From: Lachnospiraceae bacterium
GTDB lineage: Bacteria > Bacillota > Clostridia > Lachnospirales > Lachnospiraceae
Direction: 5' to 3'
Length of the DNA stretch: 64,000 nucleotides
Assembly: GCA_017557525.1 (NCBI GenBank)
Contig: JAFYYN010000011.1
Location: 1 to 64,000, forward strand
The first letter of the stretch is position 1. Each line of letters opens with the position of its first letter. Below are positions 25,996 to 34,872 of this stretch, in pieces. The notes under the pieces were generated by a model that worked only from the letters and a program-made list of their open reading frames with translations, searched no databases and had not been told where the DNA came from. Both the position numbers and the translations under genes were made by a program.

Positions 25996-27219
25996 ATGGA
26001 CCAGAGTATAACCTTATCCTATGGCTCGAGGGCAACTTCGACCACAGTTTCAAATATATTTATCGACAACTACATGACCGATGCAAGAGGCAGCGACGTA
26101 AAGGTTTATCTCTATTTACTCCGATGCCTTCAGGACCCCTCGATGCCGGTTTCAATAGAATCAATTGCAGAGGCACTTGACGAAACCGAAAAGGATATCC
26201 GCACATCGCTTAAATACTGGGATAAGCAGCATGTACTCTCTGTTCGCTGCTCCAGAGGCGGTAAGATCCAGAACATTATAGTTCATGATCTGGACGAAGC
26301 TGCAGACGATGAGGATTCTAATGAATTTGAATCAGCGGATGATGTTTCGGATATTACCCTTTTCTCCGGTACAAACCAGAGAGCATCCCGTCCGGTTCCT
26401 GCTCCGGCAATACTTAACGGAAGGCCCTACGGCAGAAGGTCGGATGACAATATAAGCAATATTGAAGAAGTTTCGGGCAGAAAATCAAAAAACGCAGCAG
26501 GCAAAAAGAACGAAGAGGCTCCTAAAGAGATTGAAGAGCCCATAATAAAACCGAATTATTCAATGGATATGATACAGTCCTTTATGGACGAGTATCCGGA
26601 ATTCCGCGACATTATTGATTATGTGGAAAAAGCTCTTGGAAAAACCCTCACCAAAGGAAATCTGCAGACCATTTCCTTTATTTTTGAAGAACTGGGATTT
26701 CCTACCGACCTGATCCGTTTCCTTTACGATTACTGTATCGAAAAGGGAAAACGGACCGATAATTATATTGAAACGGTTGCCCGCGAATGGCATAAAAAAG
26801 GCATAAATACAATAGACGGCGCATTAAAGGAAAGTTCAGAGTTTTCAAACCGCTTTGCAGGAGTAAAAACCGCTTTCGGGCTCAACCGTCCGCTGCTTGA
26901 TGCGGAGCTTCCCTATGTTAAACGCTGGTATTTTGAATTTGGTTTCTCTGATGAAATGGTAAAAGAGGCATGTGACAGAACTGTACTCAGTACCTCAAAA
27001 ACCGATTTCAGATATGCAAATAAAATTTTAAAAAGCTGGCACGATCAGGGTATAAAGACCTTGGAAGATGCCAAAAACCTGGATAACGCTCCTGTTACAG
27101 CATCGGTTAAAGCTGCAAACACCCGCGTTTCCAAGTCTAAAACCCAGGATTTTACGCAGAGGGTATATACCGATGCAGATTATCTGGCTTTTGAAAAGAA
27201 AAAGCTCGGAATAAAGTAA
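25996..27219 (+). CDS. DnaD-domain replication initiation protein
   Basis: 407-residue protein: an N-terminal winged-helix DnaD-like domain (residues about 15-95, DVKVYLYLLRCLQDPSMPVS), an acidic linker, then two DnaB_2-type repeats (about 190-275, with DLIRFLYDYCIEKGK; and about 290-370, with DEMVKEACDRTVLSTSK). In Firmicutes such proteins help load the replicative helicase at primosomes. ATG at 25996 follows GTGAGGC; a TTG at 25972 has no RBS and lies in the leader hairpin. Followed 17 bases later by the DnaC-like loader. Confidence 0.85.
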   Translation: MDQSITLSYGSRATSTTVSNIFIDNYMTDARGSDVKVYLYLLRCLQDPSMPVSIESIAEALDETEKDIRTSLKYWDKQHVLSVRCSRGGKIQNIIVHDLDEAADDEDSNEFESADDVSDITLFSGTNQRASRPVPAPAILNGRPYGRRSDDNISNIEEVSGRKSKNAAGKKNEEAPKEIEEPIIKPNYSMDMIQSFMDEYPEFRDIIDYVEKALGKTLTKGNLQTISFIFEELGFPTDLIRFLYDYCIEKGKRTDNYIETVAREWHKKGINTIDGALKESSEFSNRFAGVKTAFGLNRPLLDAELPYVKRWYFEFGFSDEMVKEACDRTVLSTSKTDFRYANKILKSWHDQGIKTLEDAKNLDNAPVTASVKAANTRVSKSKTQDFTQRVYTDADYLAFEKKKLGIK

Positions 27220-27236
27220 TATAAAGTGGGTGAAAA

Positions 27237-28220
27237 ATGAGATTAAGTAACTACCAGTACGATGTGCTGATGCAGAGATTTGACAAAAAGCGGATGAACG
27301 CCCGTTATGAGCTTGACAGACGCATTGCCGAGGTTTACGAAAAGCTCCCGGAGATCAAGGAAATAGATGACTCCATTGCTTCCGTTTCCGTAAGTGCAGG
27401 CAGGTCAGCCCTAATGGGTGACGACAGCGAATTACTTAAGCTTGACGATACCATAAAAAAATTATCAGATGAAAAAAGAATGCTCCTTACAGAAAACGGG
27501 TACGCTCCCGATTATCTCGAGGAGCACTTCGAATGCCCAAAATGCAATGATACGGGCTTTATCGGCAATGAGCCCTGTGAGTGCTTTAAGGCTGACGAAA
27601 CCGAGCTTATCCTTGAGGCTTCAAATATAAAAGATATTATCTCAAAGGAAAATTTTTCAACCTTTAATGCAGAGCTCTATTCCGATGACCCCGAGGATTA
27701 CGACAGGGAACTGCAATGTACTCCCTATAAGAATATACTCTCTGTTTATGAAAGAGCCAAATCCTTTACGGATAATTTTGATACCGAGCATAAAAATCTT
27801 CTGATCTACGGAAGCACAGGACTTGGGAAAACATTTTTAACCAACTGTATCGCAAACGAAATCTTAAGATCAAAGCATACCGTTATGTACTACACAACCT
27901 TCAGTCTTTTCGATATGCTTTCAAAATACATAAGATCCGACAGCGATTACAAGGAACAAAGCTCCTATCGTGACAGTGTCATAACCTGCGAGCTTTTGAT
28001 AATCGACGATCTGGGTTCCGAAATGTCCAATACCTTTACCGAAACCCAGTTGTACTCAATCATCAACGAAAGACTTCTTAAAGGTCTTTCCACTGTTATT
28101 TCCTCCAATCTTTCACCCAAAAACCTGCATGACAGGTACGGTGACAGGATTTTTTCAAGATTTATGAAGGATTATGATTTCATAAAGCTTATCGGAAGTG
28201 ACATACGCACAAAGTTATAA
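27237..28220 (+). CDS. DnaC/DnaI-like helicase loader ATPase
   Basis: 327-residue AAA+ protein. A zinc-like motif CPKCNDTGFIGNEPCEC is at about residue 98; Walker A is GSTGLGKT near 194, Walker B is LLIIDDLGSE near 258, and the arginine finger region is SSNLSPKNL. The N-terminal third is predicted helical. It resembles the DnaC/IstB family, and the DnaD-like partner upstream points to chromosomal replication rather than transposition. Starts 17 bases after its partner. Confidence 0.9.
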   Translation: MRLSNYQYDVLMQRFDKKRMNARYELDRRIAEVYEKLPEIKEIDDSIASVSVSAGRSALMGDDSELLKLDDTIKKLSDEKRMLLTENGYAPDYLEEHFECPKCNDTGFIGNEPCECFKADETELILEASNIKDIISKENFSTFNAELYSDDPEDYDRELQCTPYKNILSVYERAKSFTDNFDTEHKNLLIYGSTGLGKTFLTNCIANEILRSKHTVMYYTTFSLFDMLSKYIRSDSDYKEQSSYRDSVITCELLIIDDLGSEMSNTFTETQLYSIINERLLKGLSTVISSNLSPKNLHDRYGDRIFSRFMKDYDFIKLIGSDIRTKL

Positions 28221-28342
28221 CGCAAAAATTTTTAACACCATTATATACTTGTAATTCAAATATGTATGTCACAGGCAAAATAAGTACTTGGCGAAGGATT
28301 TCCCTTCGTTTAGATAAATACAAAGATCATAAGGAGCGATTT

Positions 28343-29521
28343 ATGTCAATTCAAAGTGAATTTCTTGAGACCATCCCGGTGGGAAAACTGGGGATCATTG
28401 CTTTGAGGAGCTCTCAGGAGCTGGGCAAAAAGGTTAATGATTATCTGGTATCATGGCGTGGCGGCAGAGACAATGAGCACACCTCCACTCTTGCTTTTTC
28501 AGGCTACCAGAGGGACACATTTCTTATCGATTCCGTCTGTCCTAGATTTGGTACAGGCGAAGGTAAGGGTGTTATCAACGAATCAGTCAGAGGCTACGAT
28601 CTTTATATCTTAGTTGATGTAACCAATTACAGTCTTGAATATACTGTACGCGGTCACAGGAACCATATGTCACCCGATGATCATTTTCAGGATTTAAAGC
28701 GTATCATCGGTGCAGCAGGTGGCAAAGCAAGACGTATCACCGTCATTATGCCCTACCTTTATGAAAGCCGCCAGGACAAGCGTACTGCCAGGGAATCCCT
28801 TGACTGCGCTATGGCTCTTGAAGAGCTTTACAGCATGGGCGTCGACAGCGTCATCACCTTTGATGCTCACGAGCCCAAGGTACAGAATGCTATCCCTCTA
28901 AAAACCTTTGAAACCATCAAGCCCACCTATCAGTTCATTAAGGCTCTGTTAAATAATGTACCTGACATAAAGATGACTCCCGAAAATATGATGATCATAA
29001 GCCCCGATGAAGGTGCCATGGGCCGCTCGATCTACTTCGGTAATGTCTTAGGTCTTGATATAGGTATGTTCTACAAGCGCAGGGATTACACCAAGGTCGT
29101 TAACGGACGTAACCCCATCGTTGCCCATGAATATCTGGGTGCTGACATAAAGGGCAAGGATGTTATCATTCTTGATGACATGATCTCTTCAGGCGACAGT
29201 ATGCTTGAGGTAGGCAGTGAGTTAAGGAAACGCGGTGCAGGCAGGATCTTCTTCTGTGCTACTTTCGGACTTTTCACCGATGGTCTTGACAGATTTGACA
29301 AGGCATATAAGGAAGGTCTGTTTGACAGAGTTGTTACCACTAACTTAATCTACCAGACTCCCGAGCTTTTAGAGAGGGAGTACTACATCACCGCTGATAT
29401 GAGCAAGTATATCGCTCTTATCATCGATACCTTAAACCATGACTTCTCTATCAGTGAGTTCCTTGATCCTACCGATCGTATTCATAAGATTATTGAGAAA
29501 TTTAATGGTACTGCGAAGTAA
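28343..29521 (+). CDS. prs: Ribose-phosphate pyrophosphokinase
   Basis: Makes PRPP from ribose 5-phosphate and ATP for nucleotide, His and Trp synthesis. The PRPP-binding loop is VIILDDMISSGDSM near residue 272, with the downstream FCATFGLFT; the adjacent phosphotransfer block has VIMPYLYESRQDKRTARESL. At 392 residues it is longer than the usual 310-320, as seen in some clostridial enzymes. ATG at 28343 follows AAGGAGCG; the frame upstream of this has no RBS. Monocistronic, ending near a structured region. Confidence 0.9.
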   Translation: MSIQSEFLETIPVGKLGIIALRSSQELGKKVNDYLVSWRGGRDNEHTSTLAFSGYQRDTFLIDSVCPRFGTGEGKGVINESVRGYDLYILVDVTNYSLEYTVRGHRNHMSPDDHFQDLKRIIGAAGGKARRITVIMPYLYESRQDKRTARESLDCAMALEELYSMGVDSVITFDAHEPKVQNAIPLKTFETIKPTYQFIKALLNNVPDIKMTPENMMIISPDEGAMGRSIYFGNVLGLDIGMFYKRRDYTKVVNGRNPIVAHEYLGADIKGKDVIILDDMISSGDSMLEVGSELRKRGAGRIFFCATFGLFTDGLDRFDKAYKEGLFDRVVTTNLIYQTPELLEREYYITADMSKYIALIIDTLNHDFSISEFLDPTDRIHKIIEKFNGTAK

Positions 29522-29532
29522 TCAGGTCTAAC

Positions 29533-29618
29533 GGCACAGGCGAGAGTGACAATCCGGTCTAAAACCCGCAACCGCTCGCAAGGATATGCTATACAGTCCT
29601 ATCCACATTTATCATACG
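29533..29618 (+). repeat. Inverted RNA-like element, copy A
   Basis: Begins 12 bases after prs. Homologous, in inverse orientation, to copy B: shared blocks are GGCACAGGCG, ATCCGG, TAAAACCC, ATATGCT and CACATTTAT. Foldable parts are GCGAG/CTCGC and GGATA/TATCC. It resembles no RNA class I can name confidently. A 9-bp hairpin (29633-29658) and the terminator follow. Together with copy B it fills the gene-free interval 29522-29892. Confidence 0.5.
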
Positions 29619-29670
29619 AACGTTTGTAAATCGCGTGTCCGCCTGATGCCGGACACGCTAATACTGCACT

Positions 29671-29700
29671 AAAAAACCGGCTTGGTTAGCCGGTTTTTTT
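29671..29700. terminator. Shared bidirectional terminator
   Basis: AAAAAACCGGCTTGG-ttAGCCGGTTTTTTT; U-tracts on both strands. It lies between the two inverted elements, so both could use it as their 3 prime end. Confidence 0.85.
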
Positions 29701-29783
29701 CGTATATAAATGTGTCTATGACTGAAGCATATCTTCTTGCTCGCTAAAGGGTTTTATCCCGGATCGCCGCTCCCGCCTGTGCC
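29701..29783 (-). repeat. Inverted RNA-like element, copy B
   Basis: On the minus strand this 83-base stretch aligns with copy A end to end with a few small gaps, roughly three quarters identical by eye, and runs directly into the shared terminator. It may be a second RNA or one arm of a miniature element with long imperfect inverted repeats. Confidence 0.5.
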
Positions 29784-29844
29784 TCGCCTCTGACAAACAT
29801 TGACTTCTATTTCCTAAATTACGCAAAATAATAAACTTTTCTAT

Positions 29845-29876
29845 ACCCGGCTTGAAATTAATGATTCAATCCGGGT
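29845..29876 (-). terminator. Terminator after the F420-ligase-like gene
   Basis: ACCCGG...CCGGGT stem with inner TTGAA/TTCAA pairing; the U-tract is weak. It sits 16 bases after the stop on the minus strand. Confidence 0.6.
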
Positions 29877-29892
29877 CATAATAATTTTAGTT

Positions 29893-31113
29893 TTAATACC
29901 CCTTGCTCAGGTTATCAAAGTAGCCCTGGATAAGGATGATAGGAGTTCCCTTGTCACCGCTGCCTGATGTAAGGTCGCAGAGCGAACCGATAAGGTCGGT
30001 AAGTCTTCTGGGTGTAGTACCCTGAGATACCATATCTCCAACGAGGGACTTGTCCTTGTTCTTTGCAAGGTCTGCGTCTTTTTCACGGATACGTGCCTCG
30101 ATAGCCTTCTTTAACTCGTCTCCCTTAAGATCTGCAAAGTCGTTGTCTGCAAGATACTTTAATTTCAGCTCGTTAGGCTGTCCAACAAGTCCTGCTGTAT
30201 GGAAAGGAGAAACTACCGGGTCTGCAAGCTCCCAGATCTTTCCTACAGGGTCCTTGAAAGCACCATCGCCGTAGATCATTACTTCGATATCTTTTCCTGT
30301 CTTTTCCTTTAATTCTGCTGCTATCCTGTCCACGATAGGCTGTGCTCCGTCAGGGAAAAGCTTTACTGTTTCCTCGGTTGCCTTATTTGATCCTAAAAGA
30401 CCGTACTTTGAGTTACAGCCACTGCCGTCAACGGGTGCGTTAAGGATTTCATCAAGACCTAAAATGATCTCGCCGCCTGCTGCCTTTAAGAGTCTCTTGG
30501 TACGTGCTCTTGTGTGGATATCACAGCAGAGTACATCCTTTGTATACTTTAAGATTGTCCTGCAGTCATTTGCAAGGATTACCTCACACTCACAATCCTG
30601 ACTCTCGATAAGCTCTTTATAATACTGTATATAGTCAACTCCTGTGAAAGGATGCTTTACTATGCCGAAATAATCACGGAACTGCTGCTCGGTAAGAACG
30701 TCTGTCCAGGGATTGATGCCCTTCTCATCGAGCGAATCAAGGTCGATCAGGTGGTTTCCTACCTCGTCAGAAGGGTAGCTGAGCATAAGTACGATTTTCT
30801 TTGCTCCTCTTGCGATACCCTTAAGGCAGATTGCAAAACGGTTACGGCTTAATATAGGGAATATTACACCGATTGTTTTCTCTCTGTATTTGTTTTTGAT
30901 ATCCTTAGCTATCTGATCAACAGAAGCATAGTTACCCATAGCACGCGCAACAACAGCCTCGGTAACTGCCACTACATCACGGTCTCTTAACTCAAAGCCC
31001 TCTCCCTTTGATGCAGCAAGCACGCTGTCAATAACGATCTGTGCTATGTCGTCACCCTGCTTGATGATGGGTGCACGTACGCCTCTTGATACTGTTCCTA
31101 CAAATCTCTCCAT
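29893..31113 (-). CDS. Coenzyme F420:L-glutamate ligase-like protein
   Basis: 406-residue protein with similarity to the CofE/FbiB ligase domain: RDRDVVAVTEAVVARAMG at the N terminus, FPILSRNRFAICLKGIARG and IMIYGDGAFKDPVGKIWE. In archaea and actinobacteria the family adds glutamates to coenzyme F420. No other F420 gene is visible here, so it may be a Firmicutes paralogue acting on another substrate. It is preceded by a leader with the same pseudoknot plan as rnfC, so the two may be co-regulated. Family call is by eye. Confidence 0.65.
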   Translation of the reverse strand: MERFVGTVSRGVRAPIIKQGDDIAQIVIDSVLAASKGEGFELRDRDVVAVTEAVVARAMGNYASVDQIAKDIKNKYREKTIGVIFPILSRNRFAICLKGIARGAKKIVLMLSYPSDEVGNHLIDLDSLDEKGINPWTDVLTEQQFRDYFGIVKHPFTGVDYIQYYKELIESQDCECEVILANDCRTILKYTKDVLCCDIHTRARTKRLLKAAGGEIILGLDEILNAPVDGSGCNSKYGLLGSNKATEETVKLFPDGAQPIVDRIAAELKEKTGKDIEVMIYGDGAFKDPVGKIWELADPVVSPFHTAGLVGQPNELKLKYLADNDFADLKGDELKKAIEARIREKDADLAKNKDKSLVGDMVSQGTTPRRLTDLIGSLCDLTSGSGDKGTPIILIQGYFDNLSKGY

Positions 31114-31121
31114 ATTTTGTA

Positions 31122-31187
31122 CCTTGCCGCAGGCATGGTGCGCATCTGAATCGTGCCTGCATCGACGCAGATGAGAATTTAAATTCT
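31122..31187 (-). promoter_or_regulatory. Pseudoknot leader of the F420-ligase-like gene
   Basis: Helix 1: 31129-31135 (GCAGGCA) with 31154-31160 (TGCCTGC). Helix 2: 31143-31148 (CATCTG) with 31168-31173 (CAGATG). Interleaved, with spacing nearly identical to the rnfC leader. A 5 prime hairpin (31174-31179 with 31182-31187) abuts helix 2, and the AAGG of the RBS (31122-31125) follows 2-3 bases after helix 1. Helix 1 is conserved; helix 2 differs with pairing kept. Confidence 0.6.
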
Positions 31188-31259
31188 ACCTTCATTTTAT
31201 CTCAAGATTCAATAATTCTTATGGCGGAGAATCACAAATCTTTTTACCAATTTACGTGT

Positions 31260-32744
31260 TTATTTATGATATAATTTCTTGCTCTGGTATACCGGCTCGC
31301 AAGTCAGGTTTACACCCAACTTTCTAAATGTATTGGTATCTACCTGAGCAAGTATTACGCTTGAATGTACCTCGCAGCCTTTAAGCTTTTCTATCTGCTG
31401 CATTGCTGTCTCTGCAAGAGGGTCCGTAACTGCACAGATTGAAAGTGCTATAAGCACTTCATCGGTATGCAGACGCGGATTGTGGTTGCCGAGGTGATTT
31501 ACCTTTAAATCCTGTATGGGCTCGATTATGCTGGGTGAGATAAGCTCGATCCTGTCATCAATACCACCTAAGGTTTTAAGTGCGTTAAGCAGCATTGCCG
31601 AGGATGCTCCGAGCAGTGAACTGGTTTTTCCGGTCACCACTGTACCGTCCGGCAGTTCGATTGCTGCTGCGGGCTCTCCTGTTGCCTCTGCCTTTTCAAC
31701 TGCTGCCTTTACAACAGGTCTGTCTTCGATGGTAATGCCTGCCTGTTTCATAAGCAGATCGATCTTTAATGCCTGGTCCTCACCGCAGTTACCCTGACGC
31801 TGCTGGCATAATGTATTGTAATAACGTCTTATTATTTCCTGCTTTGCAGCCTCTGAAACCACGTCATCATCTATGATGCAGTTTCCTACCATATTTACAC
31901 CCATGTCCGTAGGTGACTTATACGGTGACTCCCCGAGAATGGTCTCGAACATTGCATTAAGCACGGGGAATACTTCTACGTCACGGTTATAGTTTACGGT
32001 CATCTGACCATAAGCCTCTAACTGGAACGGATCGATCATATTTACATCGTTTAAGTCAGCGGTAGCAGCTTCATAGGCAAGGTTTACCGGGTGCTTAAGA
32101 GGCAGGTTCCATACAGGGAAGGTCTCAAACTTTGCATATCCGGCCTTAATGCCGCGCTTGTTATCATGGTATAACTGTGAAAGACAGGTTGCCATCTTTC
32201 CGCTGCCGGGTCCGGGAGCTGTAACAACTATCAGTGACTTTTCAGTTTCAATATATTCATTTTTGCCGTATCCGTCATCGCTAACTATCAACGGAATATT
32301 AGCGGGATATCCGGGTATCGAGTAATGCCTGTATACCTTAAGTCCAAGAGACTCAAGTTTCTTAATAAAGGCATCTGCACTGGGCTGTGAAGCATAACGG
32401 GTAAGCACAACGCTGCCGACATAAAGACCGTAGCCCCTGAATGCATCGATAAGACGGAGTACGTCAGCGTCATAGGTTATGCCAAGATCCCCTCTTACCT
32501 TGTTTTTTGCAATATCATCGGCATTGATCGCGATCACAATCTCAGCATCATCCTTGAGCTGAGTAAGCATCCTGATCTTACTGTCGGGAGCAAACCCGGG
32601 AAGGACACGTGATGCATGAAAATCATCAAAAAGCTTTCCTCCGAATTCTAAGTATAGCTTTCCTCCAAAGCTCTTTATACGTTCCTTAATATGTTCTGAC
32701 TGCATCTTAAGGTATTTGTCATTATCAAAGCCTATTTTCTGCAC
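31260..32744 (-). CDS. DUF1846-family protein
   Basis: 494-residue cytoplasmic protein of the DUF1846 family, recognisable from the N-terminal [34 protein letters not shown] and the glycine-rich [17 protein letters not shown]. The GPGSGK loop suggests nucleotide binding, and a C-terminal segment carries [17 protein letters not shown]. The biochemical function is not established to my knowledge. Monocistronic, between the F420-ligase-like gene and the Na/Pi symporter. Confidence 0.75.
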   Translation of the reverse strand: MQKIGFDNDKYLKMQSEHIKERIKSFGGKLYLEFGGKLFDDFHASRVLPGFAPDSKIRMLTQLKDDAEIVIAINADDIAKNKVRGDLGITYDADVLRLIDAFRGYGLYVGSVVLTRYASQPSADAFIKKLESLGLKVYRHYSIPGYPANIPLIVSDDGYGKNEYIETEKSLIVVTAPGPGSGKMATCLSQLYHDNKRGIKAGYAKFETFPVWNLPLKHPVNLAYEAATADLNDVNMIDPFQLEAYGQMTVNYNRDVEVFPVLNAMFETILGESPYKSPTDMGVNMVGNCIIDDDVVSEAAKQEIIRRYYNTLCQQRQGNCGEDQALKIDLLMKQAGITIEDRPVVKAAVEKAEATGEPAAAIELPDGTVVTGKTSSLLGASSAMLLNALKTLGGIDDRIELISPSIIEPIQDLKVNHLGNHNPRLHTDEVLIALSICAVTDPLAETAMQQIEKLKGCEVHSSVILAQVDTNTFRKLGVNLTCEPVYQSKKLYHK

Positions 32745-33008
32745 TTTTTCCCGCCCCCTTGTCTTTACTCTGCCGGCTCTTTATCATATAATGTTATATA
32801 ACAGCATTAATTATCTCTCAAAACAAGATAAAATTATACCAAATAACAACTTAAATTTCAACAAAAATACTAATTTTTTTCATAGAAAATACATCAAATT
32901 TTGCAAAAATGACTTTAAAATATCTTGCCAAATACTCGGAAATCTTCTATTATTATATAGAGGAAATTTCCTTTTGCATTTAAATATTTATGGATATCGA
33001 GGTATATC

Positions 33009-34793
33009 ATGGATTTAAGTCATATATTACAGCTTATCGGCGGAGTAGGACTATTCTTATACGGAATGAAATATCTGGGTGCATCTCTTGAAAGACTTGC
33101 AGGAGCCAAGCTTGAAAAGACATTGGAAAAACTTACCGGCAACCGCTTTAAGGGGCTTGCATTCGGTGTACTGGTTACCGGCGTGATCCAGAGTTCATCT
33201 GCTACTACCATCATGCTGGTCGGTTTTGTTAATGCCGGGATCATGAAGCTGGTACAGACCATTCCCGTTCTGCTTGGCGCAAATATCGGTACCACCGTTA
33301 CCGGTCAGATACTCCGATTGGGAGATGTTTCCGGAGACGGCAGCACCTTATTAAATATGCTAAAGCCCTCCTCATTTGCTCCACTTTTAATAGGTGTCGG
33401 AGCTTTCATAATGCTTATCAGCAAAAAGAAAAAGGCAAATGATACTGCATCCATCCTTTTGGGCTTTGGTATTCTTTTCTTTGGTATGACCACAATGGAG
33501 GTTGCTCTTGATCCGTTAAAAACCTCCGAGTCCTTCCATGAAGCATTTACAACCTTCACCAATCCGCTTATAGGCCTGGCTCTCGGTATACTGCTTGCCA
33601 TGATACTCCAGAGCTCATCCGCTGCTGTAGGTATCGTACAGGCAGTGGCAGCCGCTACAGGAAATATCACCATGGCAGTAGTCGCTCCCATGGTAATCGG
33701 TATCAGCATCGGCAAGCTTTTCCCCGTATTCCTGGCCAGCATAGGTACAAAGAAAGAGGCTCAGCAGGTTGCACTTTCACAGTTTTTCATAAGTACCGCA
33801 GGCGGAATACTCGGTATGATAGTCTTCTACTTTGCTGTTGTACCTCTCGGTCTCGTAAATATGGATGCGGTCATGAACCGTGGTAATATAGCTGACTTTA
33901 ATACTGTTTACAACGTACTTGTGAGTCTTTTCTTCCTGCCCTGGTGTTCGGTAGTATCCAAGGTTGTAAAGACCATCCGTAAGGACAACAAGCCCAGCAA
34001 GATTGATCAGGAGCTGGCCATGCTCGATGTCATTTTCTTAAAAACCCCTTCAGTTGCACTGGAGCAGTGCCGTAAGGTCATCAACGGAATGGGTACAACA
34101 GTTATCGAAAATTACGGCATAGCAATGGATATGCACGAGGAATATAATGAAAAGGAAGTTGAACTGCTAAACGAAAATGAACGGTTCCTCGATAAATCAG
34201 AGACGGTGCTTAATGACTACATGGTTAAGGTAAATGCCTGCCAGCTCCGTCCCGCTGAGCAGAAGCTCGCAACCGAAATCCTCCATTCCGTTATGGATTT
34301 TGAAAGAATGGGTGACCACTGCATCAAGCTTTATGACGTGGCTGAATATAACAGGAATGCAAAGATAACCTTCTCTCCTGTAGCTAAAAAGGAGCTTGGA
34401 ATTTTAAGCGATGCGGTTTACGAAGTAATAAAGACCACCGTCGGTTCGCTTACAATGGATGAACCCAATCTGGCACATAAGGTTGAGCCTCTAAGAGACG
34501 TCATTTCCTCAATGAGTGAAAAGATCAGGGAACGTCATGTACACCGTCTGCAAAATGGGCAGTGTACAGTGCAGAGCGGTATTTCCCTTGTGGAATGCTT
34601 AACGAGTTTTGAGCGTATATCCGCTTACTGTTCAAACGTTGCGTTGCACGTTATTGAGCGTCACAGTGCAGGAGAGATTTTTGATATGCACGCCTACACA
34701 AAGGATATCAAGGCAAACAGCGCTGAATATAAGAAATTCCATGAGGATTTCGAGAATAAATATGATAAGGTGTTAGATGAAATAAGTGCATAA
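33009..34793 (+). CDS. Na/Pi cotransporter with PhoU-like domain
   Basis: 594-residue symporter. The N-terminal 320 residues contain two homologous Na/Pi repeats, each with the QSSSA(T/A) signature (VIQSSSATT near 61 and MILQSSSAAV near 200). The C-terminal 250 residues are helical with a PhoU-like pattern (VMDFERMGDHCIKLYD). It imports phosphate with Na+; the PhoU-like part may regulate it. ATG follows GAGGTATATC. Preceded by a 264-base AT-rich non-coding gap. Confidence 0.92.
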   Translation: MDLSHILQLIGGVGLFLYGMKYLGASLERLAGAKLEKTLEKLTGNRFKGLAFGVLVTGVIQSSSATTIMLVGFVNAGIMKLVQTIPVLLGANIGTTVTGQILRLGDVSGDGSTLLNMLKPSSFAPLLIGVGAFIMLISKKKKANDTASILLGFGILFFGMTTMEVALDPLKTSESFHEAFTTFTNPLIGLALGILLAMILQSSSAAVGIVQAVAAATGNITMAVVAPMVIGISIGKLFPVFLASIGTKKEAQQVALSQFFISTAGGILGMIVFYFAVVPLGLVNMDAVMNRGNIADFNTVYNVLVSLFFLPWCSVVSKVVKTIRKDNKPSKIDQELAMLDVIFLKTPSVALEQCRKVINGMGTTVIENYGIAMDMHEEYNEKEVELLNENERFLDKSETVLNDYMVKVNACQLRPAEQKLATEILHSVMDFERMGDHCIKLYDVAEYNRNAKITFSPVAKKELGILSDAVYEVIKTTVGSLTMDEPNLAHKVEPLRDVISSMSEKIRERHVHRLQNGQCTVQSGISLVECLTSFERISAYCSNVALHVIERHSAGEIFDMHAYTKDIKANSAEYKKFHEDFENKYDKVLDEISA

Positions 34794-34800
34794 GGTATAC

Positions 34801-34843
34801 AAAAATCCCGGCTTGGACGAAGAAATCCAGACCGGGATTTTTT
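34801..34843. terminator. Bidirectional terminator after the Na/Pi gene
   Basis: AAAAATCCCGG pairs with CCGGGATTTTTT. It also lies just downstream of the minus-strand beta-helix gene. Confidence 0.85.
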
Positions 34844-34872
34844 GTGGTTTGATTATATTGTATAAGCTATGA

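Noticed and set aside
29533..29618. Cobalamin or SAM riboswitch
   Set aside because: ATCCGG...ACCCGCAACC resembles parts of known cores, but the remaining conserved boxes are absent, and the copy faces no gene. The inverted duplicate is a better description.
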